A stretch of 28,269 nucleotides of DNA from CAXMWX01 sp051008185 (GTDB lineage: Bacteria; Pseudomonadota; Gammaproteobacteria; Eutrophobiales; Eutrophobiaceae): positions 1-28,269 of the forward strand of contig JBPCXW010000051.1 in NCBI GenBank assembly GCA_051008185.1. The letters are read 5' to 3'. Position numbers and translations under genes: made by a program. Below are positions 16,647 through 24,297 of the stretch, in pieces. Position 1 is the first letter of the stretch. Every line of letters starts with the position of its first letter. The notes under the pieces were generated by a model. It worked only from the letters and a program-made list of their open reading frames with translations, was not told where the DNA came from and did no database searches.

Positions 16647-17004
16647 GTTGCACCTTGCGTTCATGGCCTGCCGCCTTTAGTGCGGTGAGATATTTGGCGA
16701 ACAGTTGTTCCGCCTCTCGCCCCAGATCGTAAAGATAGTCCCAGGTGTAAAGGCCGGAATCATGGCCGTCATCAAAGACCAGTTTCACGGCATAAGTGCC
16801 TATCGGTTGTATGCTATCTATATTGACATTCTCCTTGCCGATTTGTAACACCTCCTGTCCGGGGCCGTGCCCCCGCACCTCGGCCGAGGGAGAATAAACC
16901 CGCAGTAACTCGCAACTCAGGGTGAAGGTATTACCGTCGGCATACTCCAGCACCAGTTGCCGGGACTGTTTTTTCAAATTGATAGCTACAGGTACGTGAT
17001 TCAT
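16639..17004 (-). CDS. DUF971 / gamma-butyrobetaine hydroxylase N-terminal-like domain protein
   Basis: A 121-residue single-domain protein with the DUF971 (GBBH-like N-terminal) pattern: LVLEYADGNTFTLSCELLRVYSPSAEVRG near the front, then VNIDSIQPIGTYAVKLVFDDGHDSGLYTWDYLY. Similar domains sit at the front of carnitine-pathway hydroxylases, where they bind zinc; this stand-alone form is common in proteobacteria beside ubiE. Its function is not established. It overlaps the ubiE start, so it probably belongs to the ubiquinone operon. A 102-bp gap separates it from xerC upstream, which could hold a promoter, although I saw no convincing box. In many gammaproteobacteria hslVU occupies that place. 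Confidence 0.88.
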   Translation of the reverse strand: MNHVPVAINLKKQSRQLVLEYADGNTFTLSCELLRVYSPSAEVRGHGPGQEVLQIGKENVNIDSIQPIGTYAVKLVFDDGHDSGLYTWDYLYDLGREAEQLFAKYLTALKAAGHERKVQHD

Positions 17005-17106
17005 CGTTCTTGCCGTCCGGTCTGTTACAGGATATAACGGCTCAGGTCTTCATCCTTCACCATTGCATACAAGGGCCGTCCATTCTACATCATACGGCGT
17101 GTAAAT

Positions 17107-18030
17107 TCAGACTGCTCTTTTGCGCGAGCCGGTGGCGGGAGATCTTATTGCTCGGGGATGAGCCTTGTCATATACCTCTGCCAGATGCTGGAAATCAAGG
17201 TTGGTATAGACCTGAGTGGTGCTGATGTCGGCATGACCCAGCAGTTCCTGTACCGCACGCAGGTCGCTGCTGGACTCCAGTATATGTGTCGCAAAGGAAT
17301 GGCGTAGCATGTGGGGATGTACGTGGGTGGGCAGCCCCTGTTGCAAGGCCCATTTACGCAGGCGTTCCTGCACCGTGCGGTTGCTGATGCGCTTGCCGGT
17401 ACGGCTGACAAACAGTGCCCGTTCGTCGGTCCCGGCCAGATCGTTGCGTTGCCGGAGCCAGTTGTCCAGTGCCTTGAGCGCGTGTGCGCCGACGGGCACA
17501 ACGCGTTGCTTGTTGCCTTTGCCGGTCACCCTGACCGTCTTGTCAGGGTAATCAATGCTGTCCAGATCCAGCCCGACACACTCGGATAAACGCAGGCCGG
17601 AGGAATATATCAATTCCAGTATTGCCCGATCGCGACAGGCAAGCGGATCGTCGGCATTGATTTCTACCAACTGTTTGACCTGATCGGCATCCAGGGCCTT
17701 GGGCAGACGGCGGGCGGTCTTGGGTGTCAATATACCTTCGGCGGGATTGAGCTTGACCTTGCCTGCATCAATCAGATAGCGATAAAAGGCGCGAATGGCT
17801 GACAGATTACGTTGCAGACTACGACCGTTACTGCCGCGCCGATGGCGTTGCGCGACAAAACCGCGCACCTGATGCACATCAACATCACGCCAACGACGTA
17901 CGGCGGCTTCCTCGCAATAATCCTGAAAACATTTCAGATCTCTGGCATACGCCTTACAGGTATTCTCGGCAAGATGCTGTATGGAGGCAAGAAACTTGCT
18001 GATCTGATTGAGTTCGGACTGCTGCATCAT
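17107..18030 (-). CDS. xerC: Tyrosine recombinase XerC
   Basis: A 307-residue site-specific recombinase that, with XerD, resolves chromosome dimers at dif near the septum. The SAM-like core-binding domain spans about residues 5-90 and the catalytic domain about 108-290. All catalytic residues are present: Arg147 (SSGLRLSE), Lys171 (TGKGNKQR), His240 and Arg243 (HPHMLRHSFATH), His266 (LLGHADIS) and Tyr275 (QVYTN). The choice of XerC over XerD or an integrase rests on its position after dapF and DUF484, the conserved gammaproteobacterial order, together with normal length. Two ATG codons in a row (18030, 18027) could start it; neither has a strong ribosome binding site. Confidence 0.95.
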   Translation of the reverse strand: MMQQSELNQISKFLASIQHLAENTCKAYARDLKCFQDYCEEAAVRRWRDVDVHQVRGFVAQRHRRGSNGRSLQRNLSAIRAFYRYLIDAGKVKLNPAEGILTPKTARRLPKALDADQVKQLVEINADDPLACRDRAILELIYSSGLRLSECVGLDLDSIDYPDKTVRVTGKGNKQRVVPVGAHALKALDNWLRQRNDLAGTDERALFVSRTGKRISNRTVQERLRKWALQQGLPTHVHPHMLRHSFATHILESSSDLRAVQELLGHADISTTQVYTNLDFQHLAEVYDKAHPRAIRSPATGSRKRAV

Positions 18031-18051
18031 GCCGAATGATCGCGGCCCCGA

Positions 18052-18753
18052 TCAGCGCCCGGCGATCCAGGGTTTCAGGATGAACGACAATACCTCGGAC
18101 ATATTGGCCAACAGTTCCACCCCCATGTTTTCCTGAAACCGATCCTTGTCGGGGCTGCCAATCACCATGATCCCTTCCCAGCCATCACCGCACAGCGGCA
18201 CCAGCACCGCCGAGGCAATATCGTCATCTGTATTGCCGAACAAAAATGCCTGCTGTTGCTCGTTCAAATTACTGTTGACGGGTAAGCGCCCGTCAATCAC
18301 GGATTTGAACAAGGCCTTCCCGGTGCTGTCCGGATCGACGAACTCGGTGCCCGGGGCAGTGTCCGTGGATGCGGGTTTGGCGAATAACCTGACGGCGACC
18401 TTGTTGGCGTGGAAGTTGCGGCTCAGGTTGTCATACAAGGTGTCAAATATGGATTGCAGTTCGTCGGCATCTATCAGGGTCAATATCAGCTTGTGCATCC
18501 GGTGTGCCAGATCTTCATTTTGTCTGGCTACCTCTATCAACTCGTGCAGACGGCGGCGGGTCTGTTCATTTTGCTCGCGCAGTACCTCCACCTGTTTCTC
18601 TACCAGCGAGACGGCACCGCCCGCAACATGCGGCACATTAATCTCGGCCAGCAGTTCCGGATGATGATCAAAAAAATCCGGATGCTTGCGCAGATAATCA
18701 GCCACGCTGTCGCGATTCATATCATTCGTTTTCGTTGACTGAGTAGTAGTCAT
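18052..18753 (-). CDS. DUF484 family protein
   Basis: A 233-residue protein of the DUF484 family, which is encoded between dapF and xerC in many gammaproteobacteria. The N-terminal signature VADYLRKHPDFFDHHPELL (about 18-36) is clear. It is followed by a coiled coil (about 50-80, VEKQVEVLREQNEQTRRRL) and a GAF-like C-terminal domain (about 90-230). No catalytic motif is visible and no firm function is known; the layout suggests a ligand-binding or regulatory role. Its ATG overlaps the dapF stop by four bases (ATGA). An alternative ATG lies 11 codons in. Confidence 0.92.
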   Translation of the reverse strand: MTTTQSTKTNDMNRDSVADYLRKHPDFFDHHPELLAEINVPHVAGGAVSLVEKQVEVLREQNEQTRRRLHELIEVARQNEDLAHRMHKLILTLIDADELQSIFDTLYDNLSRNFHANKVAVRLFAKPASTDTAPGTEFVDPDSTGKALFKSVIDGRLPVNSNLNEQQQAFLFGNTDDDIASAVLVPLCGDGWEGIMVIGSPDKDRFQENMGVELLANMSEVLSFILKPWIAGR

Positions 18754-19580
18754 ATTTCAATCTCCCCCGTATATACTGATGTCGCCGGCCCGGTCATTGA
18801 TACCGCTTGATTGTCGCCCGCCCATGATACCTGTAACTCGCCGCCTTGTAACGCCACATTGACCTCATGCTCCAAATCGGCGCTGGCGATGCCCGCTACC
18901 ACCGCGGCACAGGCGCCGCTACCGCAGGCCGGGGTCTCGCCCGCGCCTCGCTCATACACCCGTAGTTTGATATGCGTCCGGTCTATAATCTGCATAAACC
19001 CCACATTGACACTGGCGGGAAACAACTGATGTTGCTGTATGGCTGGCCCCAGGGTTGCAAGCGGTGCCTTGCTGACATCGCTTACCGTTAGCACCGCATG
19101 CGGATTGCCCAGGGATAATACCATCGCACTGATCGGTCCGTCCGGCAGATCAATGCTGACGGGATTATGCAACTCGTCAAGCGATACCGGTATGGCGGCG
19201 GCACTGAACGCCGGTACCCCCATATCCACCCGCACCTGATCATCGGGCAATATGTCGGCCCTGACCGTGCCGTTGGCGGTCTCGGCCAGCAGTTGATCGC
19301 CGCTGATGATACCCCGCTCACGGAGATAATGCGCCACGCAACGGATGCCGTTGCCGCACTGCTCCACCTCATTCCCATCGGCATTGAAGACGCGGTAACG
19401 GATATCCGCTTTTGCCGAGGTGCCGGACTGAAGCAATAACAGTTGATCAAAACCGATACCGCGGCGCCGATCAGCCAGCCGCCGGATCAAGTCGCCATCA
19501 AGTTGCAAGCTATCGGCAATGTCCTCCAGCACTATAAAATCGTTGCCCAGACCGTGCATTTTTGTGAAAGTGAGATGCAT
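18750..19580 (-). CDS. dapF: Diaminopimelate epimerase
   Basis: A 276-residue cofactor-independent epimerase that converts LL- to meso-diaminopimelate for lysine and peptidoglycan. The N-terminus FTKMHGLGNDFIVLE and the two catalytic cysteines, Cys75 in EQCGNGIRC and Cys219 in PACGSGACAA, are all present. The ATG at 19580 was chosen because the family N-terminus begins there; longer readings run into the upstream mscS-like gene. It starts 11 bases after that gene's stop. lysA, a frequent upstream neighbour in other species, is not here. Confidence 0.97.
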   Translation of the reverse strand: MHLTFTKMHGLGNDFIVLEDIADSLQLDGDLIRRLADRRRGIGFDQLLLLQSGTSAKADIRYRVFNADGNEVEQCGNGIRCVAHYLRERGIISGDQLLAETANGTVRADILPDDQVRVDMGVPAFSAAAIPVSLDELHNPVSIDLPDGPISAMVLSLGNPHAVLTVSDVSKAPLATLGPAIQQHQLFPASVNVGFMQIIDRTHIKLRVYERGAGETPACGSGACAAVVAGIASADLEHEVNVALQGGELQVSWAGDNQAVSMTGPATSVYTGEIEI

Positions 19581-19591
19581 GTGCCGCTGTA

Positions 19592-20683
19592 TCAGGCACC
19601 GCGGTCGGGCGGCGGCTCGGTCAGATGCACCGTAGTAGTGGGAAAGGCGCACTCGGCGCCGTGTTTTTCAATGATGTTCAGGATCAACAACATCACATCC
19701 TGTTTGATCTCATGGAAGCGCACCCATTCGGTGGTTTTGGTAAAAGTATAAACAAAGAAATTCAATGAAGAAGGGGCATACTCAACAAAATTCACGATCA
19801 GGGTTTGCCGGGCATCAATATCGGGATGTGTTTGTAGCATTGCCTTCACCTCGTCGGTGATCGCCGCCATCTTGTTCATATCCTCATAGCGGATCCCGAT
19901 GGTCTCATAGATACGCCGATTGCTCATACGCGACGGATTCTCTACCGCGATAGTGGTGAAAACGGCGTTCGGCACATACAAGGGGCGTTTGTCAAAAGTA
20001 CGGATGCGAGTCAGGCGCCAGCCTATCTGCTCTACGGTGCCTTCTATTTCCCTGTCCGGGGAGCGGATCCAGTCTCCCACATCAAACGGGCGATCCATAT
20101 AAATCATCAAACCGCCGAAGAAATTCGCCAGCAGGTCGCGGGCCGCAAACCCGACGGCTATGCCGCCTATACCGCCGAAGGCCAACACGCCGGAAATGCT
20201 GTAACCCAGATTTTGCAGGATGACCAGCGATGCGGTAATCACGATGGAGATGCGTAACAACTTGGCGATGGCCTCTGCGGTGGTGCGGTCAAACGGTTCG
20301 CCGATCTGCAGGCGTTGCCTGATCATGGCCTCTTCAGCATTCCGCACAAAGCGCACCATAAACCAGGACAGAATGGTAATGACACCGACATCCCGTATCG
20401 GACCGATGGCATCAAACACCACTGCGTCGGATTGGCCTTTGGCAATCTCGGCGGCAAGCAACAGGCCAATCAGCCAAATCAGCATACTCAACGGCTTGGC
20501 GGCGGCAGCTACCAGGGCGTCGTCCCAATAGGTTTTGTTTTTTTCCAGACGTCGCTGCAATTTCCCCAGCATCCGTTTTTGTAGCCAGACGCAGCACAGG
20601 GTTATAAAGACGACAACAAAGACCTGCACAACCCAGGTGTCCTTGTTGAAGAATGTGATTAGTTGATCTATGGAAAATTGCAA
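19592..20683 (-). CDS. MscS-family mechanosensitive ion channel
   Basis: A 363-residue inner-membrane protein with four or so N-terminal hydrophobic helices (about 18-35, 60-80, 95-112, 140-160). The pore-lining TM3 and the start of the beta domain follow: GVLAFGGIGGIAVGFAARDLLANFFGG (split over about 171-197) and RPFDVGDWI. Then comes the cytoplasmic MscS beta and alpha/beta domains with YVPNAVF. The size and the extra N-terminal helices resemble YnaI/YbdG-like MscS relatives rather than the short MscS itself. It would release solutes on hypo-osmotic shock. It lies between the TraB-type lipoprotein gene (15-bp gap) and dapF (11-bp gap) on the same strand. Confidence 0.93.
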   Translation of the reverse strand: MQFSIDQLITFFNKDTWVVQVFVVVFITLCCVWLQKRMLGKLQRRLEKNKTYWDDALVAAAAKPLSMLIWLIGLLLAAEIAKGQSDAVVFDAIGPIRDVGVITILSWFMVRFVRNAEEAMIRQRLQIGEPFDRTTAEAIAKLLRISIVITASLVILQNLGYSISGVLAFGGIGGIAVGFAARDLLANFFGGLMIYMDRPFDVGDWIRSPDREIEGTVEQIGWRLTRIRTFDKRPLYVPNAVFTTIAVENPSRMSNRRIYETIGIRYEDMNKMAAITDEVKAMLQTHPDIDARQTLIVNFVEYAPSSLNFFVYTFTKTTEWVRFHEIKQDVMLLILNIIEKHGAECAFPTTTVHLTEPPPDRGA

Positions 20684-20698
20684 AACAATGCCCCGACG

Positions 20699-21673
20699 TT
20701 ATTCAAGCATATCCAGTTTATAACCGAGTTCTTGCAGAGACGCAAGTATGCCATTCTTTCCCGGCAAGTGTAAGGCACCGACCGCAACAAAGGCGCGCCC
20801 CTGTTCCAGAGCGGGCAACATCCTGTCAATCATTTTGGCGTTGCGATCATGCAATAGCCGTTTGCCCAGTTTCCTGTACTGGCTGTTGCGCCCCTTGTAG
20901 TAATAGCGTCGGCTGTCAAGGTAGATAGACCTCAGATCATCGGCCAGATAGCGATCAATCATCATGTCGGCACGCTCTTGTGTCAGCTCATAATGACAAA
21001 CACCATCAGTCAGCAATTGCGCCTGCTGCGGTAGCGTAATATCAGTGAATGCCTCAAGCAGTTCCTGCGGGGTTTCCAGGCCTTGCAATTGTAGCCCGTG
21101 CTGTTGTGCCAACTCATATAAGCGGACATCCAGGATCTTTCCCATACCGGGGGGATAACCCATTGTGATATATGCCCCCCATGGGCGCAGTTTCGCCACC
21201 TTCTGTTCATCAATATGATAGGCACTGAGTATTTCAACGGTGCGTTGATAGATCACGGGCGGGACGAAGTTATAGAGATACTCTTCGCCCTCGGGGAAAG
21301 ACATAATCTCCCACATCTGTCCGGCTTTTTCCCGTTCCGGCAGGGTCTCCGCCACAAAAAACTGACTATCCTCAAGCAACTGTCCGACTCTGGTCAGGGC
21401 AAACTCCGCCACCTCGCCTGCAACATGGATGGTACCGAATACATGACTTGGCTCAACACCTGCCTTGCTTACCCGCCACAACATACCCTGCCGCCCACCC
21501 GAGGGCACAACATTGTTGCCAATAACATGGATGGGCCGACAAACCTGAAACATTTCCCCCCCGTATCCGTAGATCGTCCGTGTTGATAAAGAACAACCCG
21601 CCGACAGGCACGCTACCGCTAATAACACGGAATAACGGAAACCATGTATTGATTTATGTATTGATTTGATCAT
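20699..21673 (-). CDS. TraB/GumN family lipoprotein
   Basis: A 324-residue predicted lipoprotein. A basic start and a hydrophobic stretch lead to the lipobox LSAGC, with Cys27 as the lipid site. The rest matches the TraB/GumN/PrgY family: GMLWRVSKAG, FGTIHVAG and, near the C-terminus, AFVAVGALHLPGKNGI, which carry the conserved GTIH and GxxHL motifs. The family is thought to be related to metal-dependent hydrolases (Tiki-like), but no bacterial substrate is established. The ATG at 21673 follows AGGTG closely and lies inside the end of nagZ, overlapping it by 20 bases, so the two are probably coupled. A GTG one codon earlier is an alternative. It probably acts at the periplasmic face of a membrane. 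Confidence 0.88.
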   Translation of the reverse strand: MIKSIHKSIHGFRYSVLLAVACLSAGCSLSTRTIYGYGGEMFQVCRPIHVIGNNVVPSGGRQGMLWRVSKAGVEPSHVFGTIHVAGEVAEFALTRVGQLLEDSQFFVAETLPEREKAGQMWEIMSFPEGEEYLYNFVPPVIYQRTVEILSAYHIDEQKVAKLRPWGAYITMGYPPGMGKILDVRLYELAQQHGLQLQGLETPQELLEAFTDITLPQQAQLLTDGVCHYELTQERADMMIDRYLADDLRSIYLDSRRYYYKGRNSQYRKLGKRLLHDRNAKMIDRMLPALEQGRAFVAVGALHLPGKNGILASLQELGYKLDMLE

Positions 21674-22718
21674 CACCTAATTCAAGTTCCGGGTTGATAT
21701 CCAGTTGTGCCAGCTGCCGGACGATTTGCTGTCGGCGTGCATCCGCCGTCAACTGTGGGTACGACTGTTGTCGCAGCTTCCCGTGCAGGCGCATCAGGCG
21801 TACCTGTGTCAGCGGATCAATCTCGTATTGCAATTGCTCCAATACCGTTATCGCGGCCGGCTGGTCATTACAGATCAATATCATATCACAGCCTGCCTCC
21901 AGTGCGGCATCGGCGCGTTGTATGTGATCCCCCGCCACTTCGGCCCCTGCCATGGAAATATCATCGCTGAAAACGGTGCCGTCAAAACCCAGCTGACGAC
22001 GTAACACTTCCTGTAACCAGTGGCGGGAAAAACCGGCGGGCTTGTCATCCACCTGCGAATAGATTACATGTGCCGGCATGATGGCCGGTAGACCGGCATT
22101 GATCAGACGTTCAAACGGCACCAGATCCTGCATCAATATATCTTCATAGCAACGTTTGTCAACGGGTGTCTCATGATGTGAATCCGCGGCAATGTAACCA
22201 TGCCCCGGAAAATGTTTGCCTACTGCAATCATACCGGCGTCCCGCATGCCCTGCATCAGACTGCGCGCCAAGGCGGAGACTGCATCCGGTTGTTTGTGAA
22301 AAGATCGATCACCTATGACCGAGCTGGCACCGTAATCAAGATCCAGTACCGGGGTGAAGCTGAAGTCTATTCCCGCTGTGAGCAACTCCGTGGCCAGTAG
22401 CCAGCCGGTCTCGTTACACAGGTGCAGGGCTTGATGCTGGTCCTGCTGATACAACTTGCCGAACACCGCCGCCGCCGGGATTGGGGTAAAACCCTGGCGG
22501 AAACGTTGCACCCGTCCGCCCTCATGATCCACCGCCAGCAACAGGCGCGGCTCGCGCAGGGCATGGATCTGCTCTGTCAGCTGGGTTAGTTGTTCGGGGT
22601 CGTGATAATTGCGGGCAAACAGGATGACCCCGCCTACCAGTGGGTGTTGTAGCATCTCCCGCTCGTCCGCGGCCAACTCCGGTTCCCGCACATCCAGCAT
22701 CACAGGGCCCAGAGACAT
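21654..22718 (-). CDS. nagZ: Beta-N-acetylhexosaminidase NagZ
   Basis: A 354-residue cytosolic glycoside hydrolase family 3 enzyme that removes GlcNAc from anhydro-muropeptides during peptidoglycan recycling. Conserved parts are LLLAVDHEGGRVQRF (about 59-73), GIDFSFTPVLDLDYG, GKHFPGHG (167-174), the Asp179/His181 pair in ADSHHE on the mobile loop, and the nucleophile loop FSDDISMAGA (250-259). Length is normal. The ATG at 22718 lies 24 bases after the mauD stop and has no strong ribosome binding site. NagZ products can feed the AmpR/AmpC induction pathway in some species; no such genes are seen here. Confidence 0.96.
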   Translation of the reverse strand: MSLGPVMLDVREPELAADEREMLQHPLVGGVILFARNYHDPEQLTQLTEQIHALREPRLLLAVDHEGGRVQRFRQGFTPIPAAAVFGKLYQQDQHQALHLCNETGWLLATELLTAGIDFSFTPVLDLDYGASSVIGDRSFHKQPDAVSALARSLMQGMRDAGMIAVGKHFPGHGYIAADSHHETPVDKRCYEDILMQDLVPFERLINAGLPAIMPAHVIYSQVDDKPAGFSRHWLQEVLRRQLGFDGTVFSDDISMAGAEVAGDHIQRADAALEAGCDMILICNDQPAAITVLEQLQYEIDPLTQVRLMRLHGKLRQQSYPQLTADARRQQIVRQLAQLDINPELELGDDQINT

Positions 22719-22742
22719 CAGACAGACACCGGATAAATAATA

Positions 22743-23378
22743 CTAGGATGTGTCGGCGGAGGCGGGGACTGTTGAACCATTTTCCGCAGAGTTATTGATG
22801 TATTCCTGGATTGATGCAACCCCACGCTGCTTGGCCTCAAACAGGCTTTCCAGATGCTCGCGGGAATTGATGATGCCCATGGAAGCAACCTTGCCCTGCT
22901 CATCTATCAATATCGCATAAGGCAATTTTGATACGCCATAACTGCGCCCCAGGATCTCGGAAGAAATATAGGTGAAACCGCCCAGATCATGCTCGGCGAT
23001 ATAGGATCGGTGATCATGCTGATCACCATCGCTGGCCAGGATCACCCGCAACCATCCGGCTTCACTTCTGGAGGCAGACTTCACCACCGGCAACAAGGTC
23101 TTGCACACAGGACAGGTGGGTGACACAAAAAATATCAGACTGCTTTTGCCATCTGCCGGGTGCCCGCCTACGGTGATCAGCTTGCCGTCAATGTCCGTCA
23201 GTTCCAGTTGCCTGGCTTCCTGCCCTACCTGCAGGGTCTGGTTCATCATCAAGGCACCGGCGGGGGCAACACGTTCATACAACACACCGATCTGTCGCAC
23301 CAGAGCGAATATCACCAGCGCCATCACCGCCACGACGATCCACAATAAAATACTGGAGATGAGCAAGATATCAACCAT
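22743..23378 (-). CDS. mauD: MauD-like membrane-anchored thioredoxin-fold protein
   Basis: A 211-residue protein with one N-terminal transmembrane helix (about 5-28) and a periplasmic thioredoxin-like domain. The segment IGVLYERVAPAGALMMN is a strong MauD family mark. The redox motif is CPVC (89-92) within FFVSPTCPVCKTLLP, and the end carries NSREHLESLFEAKQRGVASIQEY. MauD is needed for stable production of the small, disulfide-rich subunit of methylamine dehydrogenase and is thought to act in disulfide formation or isomerisation. It overlaps mauE by eight bases. Neither mauA nor mauB is in the window, so the client protein is unknown. Similar pairs also occur away from amine dehydrogenases, so the name reflects family and not proven methylamine use. 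Confidence 0.9.
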   Translation of the reverse strand: MVDILLISSILLWIVVAVMALVIFALVRQIGVLYERVAPAGALMMNQTLQVGQEARQLELTDIDGKLITVGGHPADGKSSLIFFVSPTCPVCKTLLPVVKSASRSEAGWLRVILASDGDQHDHRSYIAEHDLGGFTYISSEILGRSYGVSKLPYAILIDEQGKVASMGIINSREHLESLFEAKQRGVASIQEYINNSAENGSTVPASADTS

Positions 23379-23916
23379 GTTGCGAACGCAAGGTTTGTAA
23401 CAAGCCCCTGTTCACCAGCAGGCGGTTCACAATGTTGTAAAACAGACAGGCGGTGACAGTTGCCGGGATAATCACTGTCCAGTCAAACCAGAACAGGGCC
23501 CGGTCTGCCACCGGGTTGAGCAACAGCCAGGCAAAAAAGATCAATACCCCGTTACGCAACAGCAACCATTCGCTTATGGCCTGCTTCTGATCCGGCGAAC
23601 CGCAGCCGCAATCAATGTTGCGGCGACCGCGCAAGAGGTTGATGGTGATGGCCAGGGTATAAACCCCCAACAGGGCCAGGGCGCAGAGTGCGGCTGATGC
23701 GGCAAACCGGGGGAGTAGCAGGGTTATGCCGGTAATGAGTTCCAGAGCGGGGATAAACCACAGTAGCAGGGGCAAAGATCGTTCGGGCAGTAGCCGGTAG
23801 TTTTTCAGGGTTTCTATAAACTGCGGGCGATCCTGCCATTTGTGCAAGGCCGCTGTCACAAAGATATAGCTCAGTAGCAAGGCAACTGTGAGGGTGATAA
23901 CAGGATCAAGGATCAT
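23371..23916 (-). CDS. mauE: MauE/DoxX-like redox-associated membrane protein
   Basis: A 181-residue inner-membrane protein with about four to five transmembrane helices (near 8-26, 50-68, 73-95, 115-135, 143-160). It has the MauE family loop RRNIDCGCGSP with Cys103 and Cys105. MauE works with MauD, probably passing electrons between the membrane and the periplasmic thioredoxin domain in a DsbB/DsbA-like way; that analogy is inference. LHKWQDRPQFIETLKNYRLLP near the N-terminus is also typical of the family. It is the first full-size gene of the long leftward cluster, preceded by a 29-codon ORF only 12 bases upstream. Confidence 0.9.
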   Translation of the reverse strand: MILDPVITLTVALLLSYIFVTAALHKWQDRPQFIETLKNYRLLPERSLPLLLWFIPALELITGITLLLPRFAASAALCALALLGVYTLAITINLLRGRRNIDCGCGSPDQKQAISEWLLLRNGVLIFFAWLLLNPVADRALFWFDWTVIIPATVTACLFYNIVNRLLVNRGLLQTLRSQHG

Positions 23917-23928
23917 GGCTGTCTGCGA

Positions 23929-24018
23929 TCAGTGTGCCGCGTGTGGTGTGAGGGAGGAGTCAAGGGTGCGGCCGCCGATCATGAGCAGGCAAGCCGGGAC
24001 CGGAACGAATTTCTTCAT
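23929..24018 (-). CDS. 29-residue ORF upstream of mauE; lipoprotein-like leader without lipobox cysteine
   Basis: A short reading frame with a clear ribosome binding site (AGGAG about seven bases before the ATG at 24018), ending 12 bases before the mauE start. The product begins MKKFVPVPACLLMIGGRTLD, two lysines followed by a hydrophobic stretch. It reads like the start of a very small lipoprotein except that arginine (CGC) stands where LMIGG would call for cysteine (TGC is one base away). It could be a genuine micropeptide, a decayed small lipoprotein or a translated leader that couples to mauE. I do not recognise a family. The good ribosome binding site is the main support. Confidence 0.45.
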   Translation of the reverse strand: MKKFVPVPACLLMIGGRTLDSSLTPHAAH

Positions 24019-24297
24019 TTACTATACTCCTGTGAGTCGATTGTCAGAATACAACACTGCCTGCCCTACCCTGTTTGCCCCAATGCTTCAGGGCAATGTG
24101 TGAAATGTAGCACAGGCTTCAAGCGTAAGGCAACACTCACCCCGGATACGAGCCTGTTGTTGCGGCGCAACAGGAAGCGATATGCGTCACTACTGGAGTC
24201 GGTTTGGAAAAGACTCCCGGCGCAAGGCAATCCGGGTTTGTGCTAAAGTACGCCTGCTACGACAGATTGCGCCCACTATCAGGACACCATAACCGCC
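24019..24297. other. Divergent intergenic region, 279 bp, with two weak inverted repeats
   Basis: This lies between the leftward mau cluster and the rightward MFS gene and should hold the promoters of both. I could not find a convincing sigma-70 pair. Two small inverted repeats are visible: CCTGTTG/CAACAGG at 24153-24174 (7-bp arms, 8-base loop) and CCCGG/CCGGG at 24216-24236. Neither is followed by a T run on either strand. No reading frame in it looks like a gene. Confidence 0.4.

Noticed and set aside
17107..18030. xerC as an integrase of a mobile element
   Set aside because: It sits in the conserved dapF-DUF484-xerC order, has XerC length, and shows no att-like repeats or cargo genes nearby.
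24020..24050. CTGACA...TATAGT as a promoter for the mau cluster
   Set aside because: The spacing is only 15 bases and the TATAGT lies between the ribosome binding site and the ATG, so transcription would start inside the gene.
24153..24174. CCTGTTG/CAACAGG hairpin as an intrinsic terminator
   Set aside because: No T run follows on either strand and no gene ends next to it; both flanking genes point away.
23932..24246. A rightward 104-codon frame with several cysteines crossing the mauE upstream region
   Set aside because: No ribosome binding site, low-complexity mixture of residues, and it lies across the region expected to hold divergent promoters. The cysteine pattern does not match a known zinc motif.
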